A DNA stretch of 8,771 nucleotides from the NCBI GenBank assembly GCA_937901265.1, contig CALCHA010000152.1, positions 1-8,771 on the forward strand. Direction: 5' to 3'. Under the pieces are notes generated by a model. It saw nothing but the letters and a program-made list of their open reading frames with translations. It was not told the DNA's origin and ran no database searches. This stretch comes from an uncultured Phycisphaerales bacterium. Its GTDB lineage: Bacteria > Planctomycetota > Phycisphaerae > WQYP01. Shown in pieces: positions 1 to 6,334 of the stretch (the first letter of the stretch is position 1; each line of letters starts with the position of its first letter). The position numbers and the translations under genes are program-made.

Positions 1-1
1 T

Positions 2-120
2 GATGAAGAAGTGCGCAAGAGCTACCCAATCGTCATGACGCGGGATATTTGCCGGGCGCGGGCGTGGGTGGACGCGCAGCCAAGAGGGAGCGAGCGCTAT
101 GCATTGCTGGCGTCCGCGGC
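2..120 (+). pseudogene. Fragment resembling the core of a Schlafen-group/DUF2075 helicase-like protein, interrupted
   Basis: The second frame is open from the left edge and reads about 40 residues containing YPIVMTRDICRARAWV and then RGSERYALLAS. From memory, a 'TRD..RAR.W...R.GSERYGLLASS' block is typical of the DUF2075 (Schlafen group 3, P-loop DNA/RNA helicase-like) family, where it lies past the Walker motifs and is followed by 'GA.RLRP.G' and a long conserved tail. Here the match stops right after LLASAAL. The same frame then turns into Arg/Ser-rich non-coding-like sequence and stops at 253. The family tail is absent, so the piece looks truncated or frameshifted. Any N-terminal part would lie left of the window. 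The family match is by eye only; an intact gene of another type cannot be excluded. Confidence 0.42.
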
Positions 121-327
121 GTTGATAACGTGGAATCGCGTATTGTCGTGCTTGAGAACTATGAGCGGTGGCGAGCGCCCGTCGTCGTTGATTTTGAGGA
201 GGTTCTGGGCAAGGAAGAAGGGGAGAGGTATTGGGCAATGTGCGAGGGGGTGATTGAGAAGATGTGGAAATGCCAGGTCGTGGCGATCGATTTGCGAGAT
301 CGCGTCCGGGCGAGAGTAAAGGTCTGA
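121..327 (+). pseudogene. Coding-like fragment in a second frame, function unknown
   Basis: From about base 121 the first frame reads a normally composed acidic/aliphatic peptide (VDNVESRIVVLENYERW, then VVVDFEEVLGKEEGERYW and KCQVVAIDLRD) ending at a TGA at 325-327. Composition and codon choice are protein-like, whereas the overlapping frame that carries the helicase-like fragment loses coding character here. The frame has no ATG with a ribosome binding site; the only upstream start is a TTG at 49 inside the other coding-like segment. I read it as the 3' end of a gene joined out of frame to the preceding fragment by an indel or deletion near 115-125. I do not recognise the family. An alternative is a small intact gene starting at TTG 49 (92 codons). 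Confidence 0.35.
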
Positions 328-545
328 TGGCGGGAAGCGTTGCGTTGCAACGCCGCTAAACATGAGGGAGGTGGAGGTGGGGTTTTGCTGCGGCGGGTCT
401 GGGGTATGGATGAGGCGGCATGGGGATTGCTTAGGTATGGGGGAAGGGTGAGGCCGAGACATTTTCGACCAACTCAGCCCAGCGCGTCCGCGGCACGGCG
501 TCGTGGAGCGGTATTTTGAGGATCCAGCGAACAGGAGCAGCAATC

Positions 546-1133
546 ATGGCAGACGAGACACGCAAAGTTGAACCCCAGAAGACGGCCGTGGAACAATCGA
601 AGGATGATGCCAACCGCGATCCGCTGAGCGGTCGGGCTGGGGCACATCCGGTGGGGACGGGCGTTGGTGCGGCCGTCGGCGGGGCGGCGGTGGGTGTGGG
701 CGCGGGGCTGGCCGGCGCGGCGATGACCGGTGCGGTGGCGGGAAGCGCGGCGGGTCCAGTCGGGGCGGTCGTGGGTGCGGCGGTTGGGGCGGTGGTCGGC
801 GGGCTGATCGGCAAGGGCGTTGCCGAGAACGTTAACCCGACGGAAGAGCATGGCTATTGGCGGCAGAACTACGCCTCGCGGCCGTACGTCACCAAGGGTG
901 CCGCGTATGAGAGTTATGCCCCGGCGTACCAATATGGCTGGGAATCCCAGGCCAAGTATCCGGGCAAGTCGTTTGATGAGTCCGAATCGTCGCTGCGTCA
1001 GCATTGGGACAAGGCGAAGGGCAAGTCGGAGTTGGAATGGGACCGGGCAAAGGAAGCGGCGCGGGATTCGTGGAATCGGGTCTCGACGCGGGGCACCAGC
1101 GGCCGCGCGAGTGACTCCAGCGGCGTGCGGTAA
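546..1133 (+). CDS. Glycine-zipper protein of unknown function
   Basis: A 195-residue protein. The ATG at 546 has AGGAG at 533-537 (8-base spacing); an in-frame TTG at 516 has no such site. Residues 1-30 are charged and hydrophilic and include DPLSGRAGAHPVGTGVG. Residues 36-93 are a Gly/Ala/Val stretch with repeated GxxxG spacing (GAAVGGAAVG, GAVVGGLIGKG), i.e. a glycine zipper able to pack as tight helices in or on a membrane. The tail (about 100-195) is hydrophilic and aromatic: YWRQNYASRPYV (104-115), YESYAPAYQYGWE (121-133), YPGKSFDESE (138-147), then charged helices with regularly placed Trp (WDKAKGK, WDRAKEAARDSWNR). There is no signal peptide. I recall similar proteins (zipper followed by WR.NY.SRPYV and YGW motifs) annotated as hypothetical in many gram-negative bacteria; no function is established. 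It stands alone and ends 29 bases before a hairpin terminator. A stress or envelope role is only a guess. Confidence 0.85.
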   Translation: MADETRKVEPQKTAVEQSKDDANRDPLSGRAGAHPVGTGVGAAVGGAAVGVGAGLAGAAMTGAVAGSAAGPVGAVVGAAVGAVVGGLIGKGVAENVNPTEEHGYWRQNYASRPYVTKGAAYESYAPAYQYGWESQAKYPGKSFDESESSLRQHWDKAKGKSELEWDRAKEAARDSWNRVSTRGTSGRASDSSGVR

Positions 1134-1162
1134 AGGGGGCCGGGGGGAGATGTGAATAGCGG

Positions 1163-1201
1163 ACAAGCCCGCGGCTCGAAAGGGTCGCGGGCTTGTTCTT
1201 T
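1163..1201 (+). terminator. Rho-independent terminator after the glycine-zipper gene
   Basis: A perfect 11-bp inverted repeat, ACAAGCCCGCG (1163-1173) and CGCGGGCTTGT (1186-1196), encloses a 12-base loop. A short T-rich run (TTCTTT, 1196-1201) follows on the plus strand. It lies 29 bases after the stop of the glycine-zipper gene. The minus-strand genes converge on it from the right, so the stem could also slow transcription from that side, though no T run follows on the minus strand. Confidence 0.8.
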
Positions 1202-1273
1202 GATGGGCAAGAGGACAGGAAATTTGCCGTGGCTGTCTGTGTCAGGCGGCGACGCCGATGGCGGCGGTGCGGT

Positions 1274-1453
1274 TCACGGATCAGGCGTTGTCGGAGGGCG
1301 GGGTGCCGCGGTTTGTGCCGTCTCGGGGGGCGTGGGAGGGGTGCCGCCACTTTCGCCGAACCACTGGCGGTTCATGTACCAGATGTAGAGGCCGCTGAAG
1401 ATGACGACGCCCACGGAAACAACGAGCAGGAGGAGGATGGGAAGGGAGAGCAT
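1274..1453 (-). CDS. Small single-pass membrane protein with proline-rich tail
   Basis: A 59-residue protein. The first ~25 residues form one hydrophobic helix (LSLPILLLLVVSVGVVIF, then SGLYIW), followed by an aromatic/basic interface (YMNRQWFGESGG) and a Pro/Thr-rich tail (TPPTPPETAQ to PPTTPDP). The ATG at 1451-1453 is chosen because the hydrophobic segment then begins directly at the N-terminus; AAGG lies about 7 bases upstream of it. A TTG at 1507 would add 18 residues without such support. It follows the winged-helix gene on the same strand after a 50-base gap, so the two are probably co-transcribed. I know no family for it. It could be a small membrane regulator or a tail-exposed anchor protein; a chance reading frame is less likely because of the clean transmembrane architecture. 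Confidence 0.6.
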   Translation of the reverse strand: MLSLPILLLLVVSVGVVIFSGLYIWYMNRQWFGESGGTPPTPPETAQTAAPRPPTTPDP

Positions 1454-1503
1454 GAGGGACCTTGCCGTGGGCGTCGGAGGACAGCAGGAGAAACGCGACG
1501 GGT

Positions 1504-1968
1504 TCAAGTTTCGTCGGCGGCGGCGTACTTGGTGTTGCGGTTGCCGCCGGTTTTATCCACTTTGACCAGACCGTCGGTGATGGACTTTTTGAGGAACATG
1601 GCGATGGAGGTGATATTTTCGAGTTCCGAAAATTCGCGTTGCAGGTCGGACGCGGTGTACCACTGATTGGGGTGACCGGCGAGCCAGCGGAGCAGGCGGG
1701 AGCGGAGTTCGTCGTGATTGCTGCGCGGGCGGCGGGTGGGGGCGGCGGCGGACTTGCCGGTGATGCGGCTGATGGCTTCCTCGACTTGGCCGCGTTGATG
1801 GTCGAGATCGTCCATGCGCTGCTGAATGTTACCGAGCGCTTCGCGCAGGCTGTCGAGTTGTTCCCCCTTGCGGCGTTGAGCTTCCTCTTCAATTTGGGTG
1901 ATAGCTTCAAGGGCTTTGCGTGCAAAGGCATTGTCGGCGGGGGCCGAGGGGCTGTTCTTTTTCACCAC
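1504..1968 (-). CDS. Coiled-coil plus winged-helix (putative DNA-binding) protein
   Basis: With the GTG at 1966-1968 the protein has 154 residues. GGAG lies 10 bases upstream; a second GTG at 1963-1965 and a TTG at 1987-1989 are alternatives. Residues 15-70 are a charged heptad-like helix (ALEAITQIEEEAQRRKGEQL, LREALGNIQQRMDDLDHQRG, VEEAISRI), consistent with a coiled coil. A basic Ala/Pro linker (72-82) follows. Residues 84-150 look like a winged helix: first helix NHDELRSRLLRWLAG, second helix TASDLQREF, recognition-like helix NITSIAMFLKKSITDGL, and a beta-wing VKVDKTGGNRNTKYAA. This suggests a dimeric or oligomeric transcription regulator or nucleoid-associated protein. The exact family is not recognised, and a wHTH used for protein contacts is possible. 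It heads the minus-strand pair with the small membrane protein. Confidence 0.72.
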   Translation of the reverse strand: MVKKNSPSAPADNAFARKALEAITQIEEEAQRRKGEQLDSLREALGNIQQRMDDLDHQRGQVEEAISRITGKSAAAPTRRPRSNHDELRSRLLRWLAGHPNQWYTASDLQREFSELENITSIAMFLKKSITDGLVKVDKTGGNRNTKYAAADET

Positions 1969-2272
1969 GATTGATTCGCTCCAAAACAAAAAGAGAGTGT
2001 GCAGAGTGGCTGCTCACAAAGTGTGGCGGCCGGTCAAAAGCACTGGGCTGTTCCCCTGCACCCGCCTATGTTATGCAGGATAAGGGGAATCTATGCAAGC
2101 CAAGGGAGAAACGATATTCCAAGGCGACGGCACGAAACGGGGTGCGGGCGGTCTTTGGTTGCTCATCATTTGGGGATAGCGACAAGAGAGGGTGTGTGAA
2201 GGGGCATAGGTTGCATTATGCTTTCGCCAGTGCCGCGGGCGCGGCCGATTTCGCCAATGGAGGCCAGAAGCC
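1969..2272. other. Intergenic region between divergent genes, no clear element
   Basis: This 304-base stretch separates the minus-strand winged-helix gene from pgm and should hold both promoters. On the minus strand a TTGACC hexamer (2032-2037) resembles a -35 box, but nothing like TATAAT lies 16-18 bases beyond it. On the plus strand, TTGCATTATGCT (2211-2222) is AT-rich but lacks a properly spaced partner. Short open frames here have no ribosome binding sites or family resemblance. I see no RNA gene, repeat or attachment site. Confidence 0.4.
2259..2263 (+). promoter_or_regulatory. Shine-Dalgarno site of pgm
   Basis: GGAGG lies 9 bases before the ATG at 2273 and fixes this start, which also gives the usual family length. 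Confidence 0.7.
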
Positions 2273-3925
2273 ATGAGCGTGACGATTTCTCCCCTTGCCG
2301 GCAAACCAGCGCCGCGTGATCTTCTCATTGATGTCAGCCGCCTGGAGCGCGAGTATTACGCCCGCCGACCGGACCTTGCCGATCCCACGCAGTGGGTGAG
2401 CTTCGGGACCAGCGGGCATCGCGGCTCGTCGTTGCGCGGCACGTTCACCGAGGCGCACATTCTGGCGATCACGCAGGCGATCTGCGACTACCGCCGAAGC
2501 AAGTCGATCAACGGGCCCCTGTATATGGGCAAAGACACGCATGGGCTCTCGGCACCGGCGCAGCGCACCGCGCTGGAGGTGCTGGCGGCGAACAACGTGG
2601 ACACGATGATTCAGGAGAGCGACGGGGTCACGCCGACGCCGGTGATTTCGCGGGCCATCATCGTGCACAACCGGGGGCGGAGCTTCGGCCTGGCGGACGG
2701 GATCGTGGTCACGCCGTCGCACAATCCGCCGGAGGATGGCGGCTTTAAGTACAACGTGACCAATGGCGGGCCTGCGGATACGGACGTGACGCGCTGGGTG
2801 CAGGACCGGGCGAACGAGCTGCTGCGCGGCAGCAACGCGGCGGTGAAGCGGACGCCCTACGAGGTGGCGATCCATGCGGCCACGACCCATGGGATGAATT
2901 TCGTGACGGACTATGTGGCGGACCTGCGGAACGTCATCGACATGGAGGCGATCCGGGGGGCGCATCTGCGGATTGGGGTCGATCCGCTGGGCGGGGCGTC
3001 GCTGCCCTATTGGGAGCCGATCAACGCGGCTTATGGGCTGCAGCTGGAGGTGGTCAACAAGCGGATCGATCCGACGTTCTCCTTCATGACGGTGGATCAC
3101 GACGGGCGCATTCGCATGGATTGCTCGAGTCCCTATGCGATGGCCGGGCTGGTGGGGCTGAAGGATCAATACCAGTTGGCCTTTGCGAATGATCCCGATG
3201 CGGACCGGCATGGCATTGTCTCGCCGTCGGCGGGGCTGATGAACCCGAACCATTACCTGGCGGTGGCGATTGCGTATCTGCTGACGCATCGGCCGGAGTG
3301 GTCCACGGGAGCGGCGGTGGGCAAGACGCTGGTGAGCAGCAGCATGATCGACCGGGTGGTGGCCAGGGCGGGGCGGCAGTTGCGCGAGGTACCGGTGGGC
3401 TTCAAGTGGTTTTCGCCGGGGCTGTTCGATGGATCGATCTGTTTCGGGGGGGAGGAAAGCGCGGGGGCGAGCTTTCTGCGGCGTGATGGGAAGGTGTGGT
3501 CGACGGACAAGGATGGGCCGCTGTTGAATCTGCTGGCGGCGGAGATCACGGCGGTGACGGGCAAGGAGCCGGGGCTGCATTTTGCGGCGCTGGCCGAGGA
3601 ATTCGGGATGCCGCACTACACGCGGATCGACGCTCCCGCGACGCCGGCGCAGAAGGCCAGCCTGGCGAAGCTCTCGCCCGAGGCGGTGCAGGCATCGACG
3701 CTTGCGGGGGACGCGATCACGGCGAAGCTGACCAGGGCGCCGGGCAATGGTGCGGCGATCGGGGGCCTGAAGGTGGAGACGGCGAGCGGCTGGTTCGCGG
3801 CGCGGCCGTCGGGAACGGAGAACATTTACAAGATTTATGCCGAGAGTTTCAAGGGCGAGGCGCACCTGCAGAAAATTGTGGAAGAGGCGCAGGAGATCGT
3901 GACCGCAGCGCTGGGCGGGGGATGA
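2273..3925 (+). CDS. pgm: Alpha-D-glucose phosphomutase
   Basis: A 550-residue cytoplasmic enzyme that interconverts glucose-1-phosphate and glucose-6-phosphate through a phosphoserine and glucose-1,6-bisphosphate, linking glycolysis to glycogen and to UDP-/ADP-glucose precursors for envelope sugars. All four alpha-phosphohexomutase signatures are present in order: FGTSGHRG at 44-51 (N-terminal loop of the bacterial Pgm type), the catalytic loop TPSHNP at 147-152 with phospho-acceptor Ser149, the Mg2+-binding DPDADRHG at 307-314, the sugar-binding GGEESAG at 392-398, and the C-terminal phosphate-binding RPSGTE at 511-516. The length matches the E. coli Pgm type (about 546) rather than the shorter ManB/GlmM types. 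The FGTSGHRG and [15 protein letters not shown] wording points to the glucose-specific subgroup. It stands alone on its strand and ends 22 bases before the stop of the convergent PilX-like gene. Confidence 0.97.
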   Translation: MSVTISPLAGKPAPRDLLIDVSRLEREYYARRPDLADPTQWVSFGTSGHRGSSLRGTFTEAHILAITQAICDYRRSKSINGPLYMGKDTHGLSAPAQRTALEVLAANNVDTMIQESDGVTPTPVISRAIIVHNRGRSFGLADGIVVTPSHNPPEDGGFKYNVTNGGPADTDVTRWVQDRANELLRGSNAAVKRTPYEVAIHAATTHGMNFVTDYVADLRNVIDMEAIRGAHLRIGVDPLGGASLPYWEPINAAYGLQLEVVNKRIDPTFSFMTVDHDGRIRMDCSSPYAMAGLVGLKDQYQLAFANDPDADRHGIVSPSAGLMNPNHYLAVAIAYLLTHRPEWSTGAAVGKTLVSSSMIDRVVARAGRQLREVPVGFKWFSPGLFDGSICFGGEESAGASFLRRDGKVWSTDKDGPLLNLLAAEITAVTGKEPGLHFAALAEEFGMPHYTRIDAPATPAQKASLAKLSPEAVQASTLAGDAITAKLTRAPGNGAAIGGLKVETASGWFAARPSGTENIYKIYAESFKGEAHLQKIVEEAQEIVTAALGGG

Positions 3926-3938
3926 GGGGCGTTGCTGG

Positions 3939-3963
3939 CGCGGGGCGTTACGAAGCCCCGACG
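3939..3963. terminator. Hairpin between convergent pgm and PilX-like gene
   Basis: CGGGGC (3941-3946) and GCCCCG (3955-3960) form a 6-bp stem with an 8-base loop, extended by CG/CG across a one-base bulge (3939-3940 with 3962-3963). The loop contains the TAA stop of the minus-strand gene (3948-3950). No T run follows on either strand, so it is only a possible weak or shared terminator. Confidence 0.3.
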
Positions 3964-5288
3964 CGGTAGAGAACGTAGTCGGCGGTGCCCTGCGGAGCGC
4001 TGCCGCCGGTGATGTTGTCGATGCGGATGTTTTTGGTGGCTTCGTCGTAGTGAAACGCGGCGCTGGTGTCCATGGTGACATCGTGGGCGACCATGGCGCC
4101 GAACAGCTTGGACGTGCCGGTGAGATAGATGGAGGCCTGGGGGGCGAAGATGGAGGCGGTGACGTTGCCGCTGTTCTTGATGGTGAGGTTGGTGGCGCTG
4201 GCGAGGCCGAGGAACCGCAGGTTGGCGGCGCCGCCGGCGGAGCTGACCGAACCGGACAGGGTGGCGGTGTTGGCGAAGTAGATGTTGAGCACCCCGGTGC
4301 CTTGCACCTGAATGCTGCTGGCGGAGGTAAGTGCGCCGCTGACCACCATGTTGACGGTGCTGCCGGTGGGCACGACGAGGGCCGAGGCATTCGTCAGGGC
4401 ACCGGTGATGCGGTAGGTGCCCGACTGCAGTCTCGCGTTGCCGCTGTTGACGCTGATCGATGTGTACTGCCCTGGCGCGACCGGAACCGTTCCGCCGGGC
4501 CCCGCGGAGATGGAGAGAGCCCCAAACGTGGGCAGGCCGACGGTGTTGGGGGGAACGATCTGGCCGGGGATGTAAGACTGCGCAGCCTGGCTGGTGGAAG
4601 AGGGAATGAGCAGGCCGAGGAGGGCATTGACGATGTTCCCGAGGGAGGAGACGGGCCCCCCGACGAAGCTGCCGCGGAAGCTGGAGGAGCCATCCATCGT
4701 GAGGGCCCCGGTGCCGTTAAAGTTGCTGGCAAAGAGGGCGTTGGTGCCGGGGGCGGCGGCGTTGTAGGAGGCCACGGAGGAATTGTAGGAATCAACGGAA
4801 GCGGAGTTGTGGAGGATGAGCTGTCCGAGCGCGAAGGCCCCGCCGCGGAAAACCGTCCCGCCGCCGGTCGGCGTGACGCGGCAGGTGAGGGTGAAGCTGC
4901 GTCCGCCGGCGGTACCGACGGCGGTGAGCAGCACGGGGGAAGTGGGGTCGGAGGTGAAGGTGCCCGTGGAGCCTCCGTCGGCGGCGGTGACGGAGACCGT
5001 CCCGTCGCCCACCGCGGCGTTGTTGAGCCAGAGCCCCGGCGACATCGCGGTGCGCCAATCGGAGCGGTTCTGAATCAGCCAGTAGCAGAGGTCAATACCG
5101 CTCTGGGCGCAGTTGCGGCCTTTCTGGGCGTCGCGTTCGTTGCGCGCGATGCCGATGGACGTTCCCTGCGTGGAGAGGAAGCCCGCGATCAGCAGCGTGC
5201 AGACCACCAGGCCGACCATCACCAGCAGCAGCGCCACGCCGCGGCGGCGATGGTGACGACGGCGGGGGGAGAAAGAGGCGTTCTTCAT
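3948..5288 (-). CDS. PilX-like prepilin with C-terminal DUF7305-like domain
   Basis: A 446-residue protein. The ATG at 5286-5288 follows GGAGG by 6 bases; in-frame codons back to 5351 overlap the upstream gene and are not used. A very basic N-terminus (RRRHHRRRG) precedes one hydrophobic helix (about 18-38, VALLLVMVGLVVCTLLIAGF), then polar sequence starting TQGTSIGIARNERDAQKGRN, as in PilX N-terminal domains of type IV pilus/T2SS minor components. Cleavage after Gly17 would leave Leu, not Glu, at mature position 5. Residues 255-420 are Ser/Thr/Gly/Ala-rich repeating beta-strands (APGQYTSISV, LQSGTYRITG, VNMVVSGALTSASSIQVQG, GNVTASIFAPQASIYLTG) ending with AAFHYDEA, which resembles the beta-helical DUF7305 domain attached to PilX-like proteins. 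It lies 25 bases after the prepilin gene on the same strand and is probably co-transcribed. It likely acts at the inner membrane/periplasm in pilus or secretion-filament assembly; the exact role is unknown. Confidence 0.82.
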   Translation of the reverse strand: MKNASFSPRRRHHRRRGVALLLVMVGLVVCTLLIAGFLSTQGTSIGIARNERDAQKGRNCAQSGIDLCYWLIQNRSDWRTAMSPGLWLNNAAVGDGTVSVTAADGGSTGTFTSDPTSPVLLTAVGTAGGRSFTLTCRVTPTGGGTVFRGGAFALGQLILHNSASVDSYNSSVASYNAAAPGTNALFASNFNGTGALTMDGSSSFRGSFVGGPVSSLGNIVNALLGLLIPSSTSQAAQSYIPGQIVPPNTVGLPTFGALSISAGPGGTVPVAPGQYTSISVNSGNARLQSGTYRITGALTNASALVVPTGSTVNMVVSGALTSASSIQVQGTGVLNIYFANTATLSGSVSSAGGAANLRFLGLASATNLTIKNSGNVTASIFAPQASIYLTGTSKLFGAMVAHDVTMDTSAAFHYDEATKNIRIDNITGGSAPQGTADYVLYRVGAS

Positions 5289-5299
5289 GGCGATCCTCC
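5289..5299 (-). promoter_or_regulatory. Shine-Dalgarno region of the PilX-like gene
   Basis: On the minus strand GGAGG stands 6 bases before the ATG at 5288, inside the 25-base gap after the upstream stop. It decides the start against the longer in-frame alternatives. Confidence 0.7.
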
Positions 5300-5313
5300 G
5301 CCTTGTAAAAAGG

Positions 5314-5949
5314 TCACTGGGGCGCCTGCGGCGTCTGGAGGGCGGCACCAATCAGCACCGCCCGAGCCGAGACGCCGTCGTTGATCGTGATCGTGAGCTG
5401 GACCATGCGTGCCGCCGTCGGCGTCGAGGCATCCAGACAGGCGGTCATGCCGGTGACGCTGCTGGCCAGAAGGGTCGCCGGGAAATAGCCGCTGCCCTTG
5501 GCCGTCTGTGCCGCGGCGAGCCAGTCGGTGTTGGGGGCATAGATCTGGTCGGCGGCGATGATGCTGGTGTTGGAAAACCCCGCGGGCCACTGGCAGGCGT
5601 AGAGGTTGAGGTTGCCCGAGCCATCCACTTCCAGCAGCCGCAGCTCGCTGAGGTTCACAGCCCCCTCGGCCGGGGTGGGCGCGCCAGCGACATCGCCGGT
5701 CCAATAGACGATGGCGTTGCTTCCCACCGCAAGAATGGCGCGGGCGTTCACCAGCGCATCGCCCACCTGGGCCTTGATGGCCTGCGTGCGCACCAGGCCG
5801 CGGCGGCCATCCTGACTGGCGTTGGTGCCCACGGCCGTGGCGTTGATGAGGACCGCAAGAATCCCCGCGGTCACCGCGGTGATGGCCAGCGCGATGATCA
5901 ACTCGATCAGCGTCAGACCCCGGGCGATTTTGTAGCGATGCAGGGACAC
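5314..5949 (-). CDS. Prepilin-type N-terminal cleavage/methylation protein (PilW/GspJ-like)
   Basis: A 211-residue protein with a canonical class III signal: short basic leader MSLHRYKIARG, then LTLIELIIALAITAVTAGIL. Prepilin peptidase should cut after Gly11, leaving Leu1 and the conserved Glu5 (Glu16 of the precursor) before a hydrophobic helix of about 20 residues. The body contains the polar GRRGLVRTQAIKAQVGDAL and AILAVGSNAIVYWTGD segments and a C-terminal beta-rich part (MVQLTITINDGVSARAVLI). Size and the neighbouring PilX-type gene fit a minor pseudopilin of the PilW/GspJ kind, placed at the inner membrane and assembled into a type IV pilus or type II secretion filament. The start is GTG (5947-5949) with only a weak GGAA 8 bases upstream; no ATG is available before the leader. 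It ends 25 bases before the PilX-like gene. No pilV/fimT-like gene, ATPase or prepilin peptidase lies in view. Confidence 0.85.
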   Translation of the reverse strand: MSLHRYKIARGLTLIELIIALAITAVTAGILAVLINATAVGTNASQDGRRGLVRTQAIKAQVGDALVNARAILAVGSNAIVYWTGDVAGAPTPAEGAVNLSELRLLEVDGSGNLNLYACQWPAGFSNTSIIAADQIYAPNTDWLAAAQTAKGSGYFPATLLASSVTGMTACLDASTPTAARMVQLTITINDGVSARAVLIGAALQTPQAPQ

Positions 5950-6036
5950 AAGCGCATTCCACAGAACTCAGCGAGGGAACACCCTCGGCTTATCTCTGTT
6001 ATCGAATGCACGGACCCCCGGCTTAACCACGGGCTC

Positions 6037-6058
6037 CCGGGCGATAAAATCGCCCCGG
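6037..6058. repeat. Hairpin between tRNA-Leu and the prepilin gene
   Basis: GGGCGAT (6039-6045) and ATCGCCC (6049-6055) pair perfectly around a 3-base AAA loop. The stem extends by CC/GG (6037-6038 with 6057-6058) across one bulged C. It lies downstream of the tRNA and upstream of the prepilin gene on their shared minus strand. No T run follows, so it may be a processing or attenuating stem, a weak terminator, or chance in GC-rich DNA. Confidence 0.45.
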
Positions 6059-6099
6059 CAACGACGGCCAGCGAGGATTTGCGATGAGGAGGGGAAAAT

Positions 6100-6181
6100 T
6101 GCCCGGGACAGGACTCGAACCTGCAAGGTGTTAACCACTAGCACCTCAAGCTAGCGCGTCTGCCAATTTCGCCACCCGGGC
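6100..6181 (-). tRNA. trnL: tRNA-Leu (anticodon GAG)
   Basis: On the minus strand the sequence folds as a class II tRNA. The acceptor stem is GCCCGGG/CCCGGGC with discriminator A. The D arm has stem GCG/CGC and loop AAATTGGCAGA with the GG pair. The anticodon stem is CTAGC/GCTAG with loop TTGAGGT and anticodon GAG (bases 6145-6147). A variable arm of about 13 bases pairs GGT/ACC around TAAC. The T arm is GCAGG-TTCGAGT-CCTGT. The extra arm, A discriminator and GAG anticodon identify leucine, reading CUC and CUU. The 3' CCA is not encoded (CAA follows the acceptor stem) and must be added by nucleotidyltransferase. It has its own promoter upstream and is divergent from hldE. Confidence 0.97.
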
Positions 6182-6202
6182 TTTTTGGGGTTGAGGCGGG
6201 GT

Positions 6203-6231
6203 ATTGTACCCGCCCTCCGCGAAAGCTTCAA
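6203..6231 (-). promoter_or_regulatory. Sigma70-type promoter of tRNA-Leu
   Basis: On the minus strand TTGAAG (6226-6231; 4 of 6 to TTGACA) is followed by a 17-base spacer and TACAAT (6203-6208; 5 of 6 to TATAAT). Initiation about 7 bases downstream, near 6196, would leave a leader of roughly 15 bases before the mature tRNA 5' end at 6181. Position, spacing and match make this the best promoter in the window. Confidence 0.75.
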
Positions 6232-6305
6232 TTCGACACGCGGAATGGACGAAGGGGAAGGTGCGGCGGCGGGGCGTTCCAGCGTCGCAAGCTCCACAGG
6301 ACGGC

Positions 6306-6334
6306 CATTTACCGATCGCCCGCCAGCATTTACC
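6306..6334 (+). repeat. Direct repeat CATTTACC directly before hldE
   Basis: The octamer CATTTACC occurs at 6306-6313 and again at 6327-6334. The copies start 21 bases apart (about two helical turns), and the second abuts the ATG at 6335. This could be a regulator site or chance; no proper Shine-Dalgarno is present there. Confidence 0.35.

Noticed and set aside
36..253. Small intact gene in the second frame through to the TGA at 253
   Set aside because: Only the part before about base 118 looks like protein; the rest is Arg/Ser/Gly-rich and unlike the family's continuation.
1462..1974. A 170-codon plus-strand open frame opposite the winged-helix gene
   Set aside because: It is Gly/Ala/Val/Phe-rich without motif or ribosome binding site. 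The minus-strand frame has a coherent coiled-coil plus winged-helix pattern.
2216..4390. A 724-codon minus-strand open frame opposite pgm
   Set aside because: It is Arg/Pro/His-rich, has no family motifs, and overlaps both pgm (all signature motifs intact) and the 3' half of the PilX-like gene. It is a typical shadow frame in GC-rich DNA.
4050..5384. A 444-codon plus-strand open frame opposite the PilX-like gene
   Set aside because: It is made of Gly/Ala/Glu/Asp/Arg low-complexity sequence that mirrors the Ser/Thr/Ala-rich repeats on the other strand, with no motif and no ribosome binding site.
6100..6181. Integration (att) site at the tRNA-Leu gene
   Set aside because: No repeat of the tRNA 3' end, integrase gene or composition change is seen beside it; the neighbours look like ordinary chromosomal genes.
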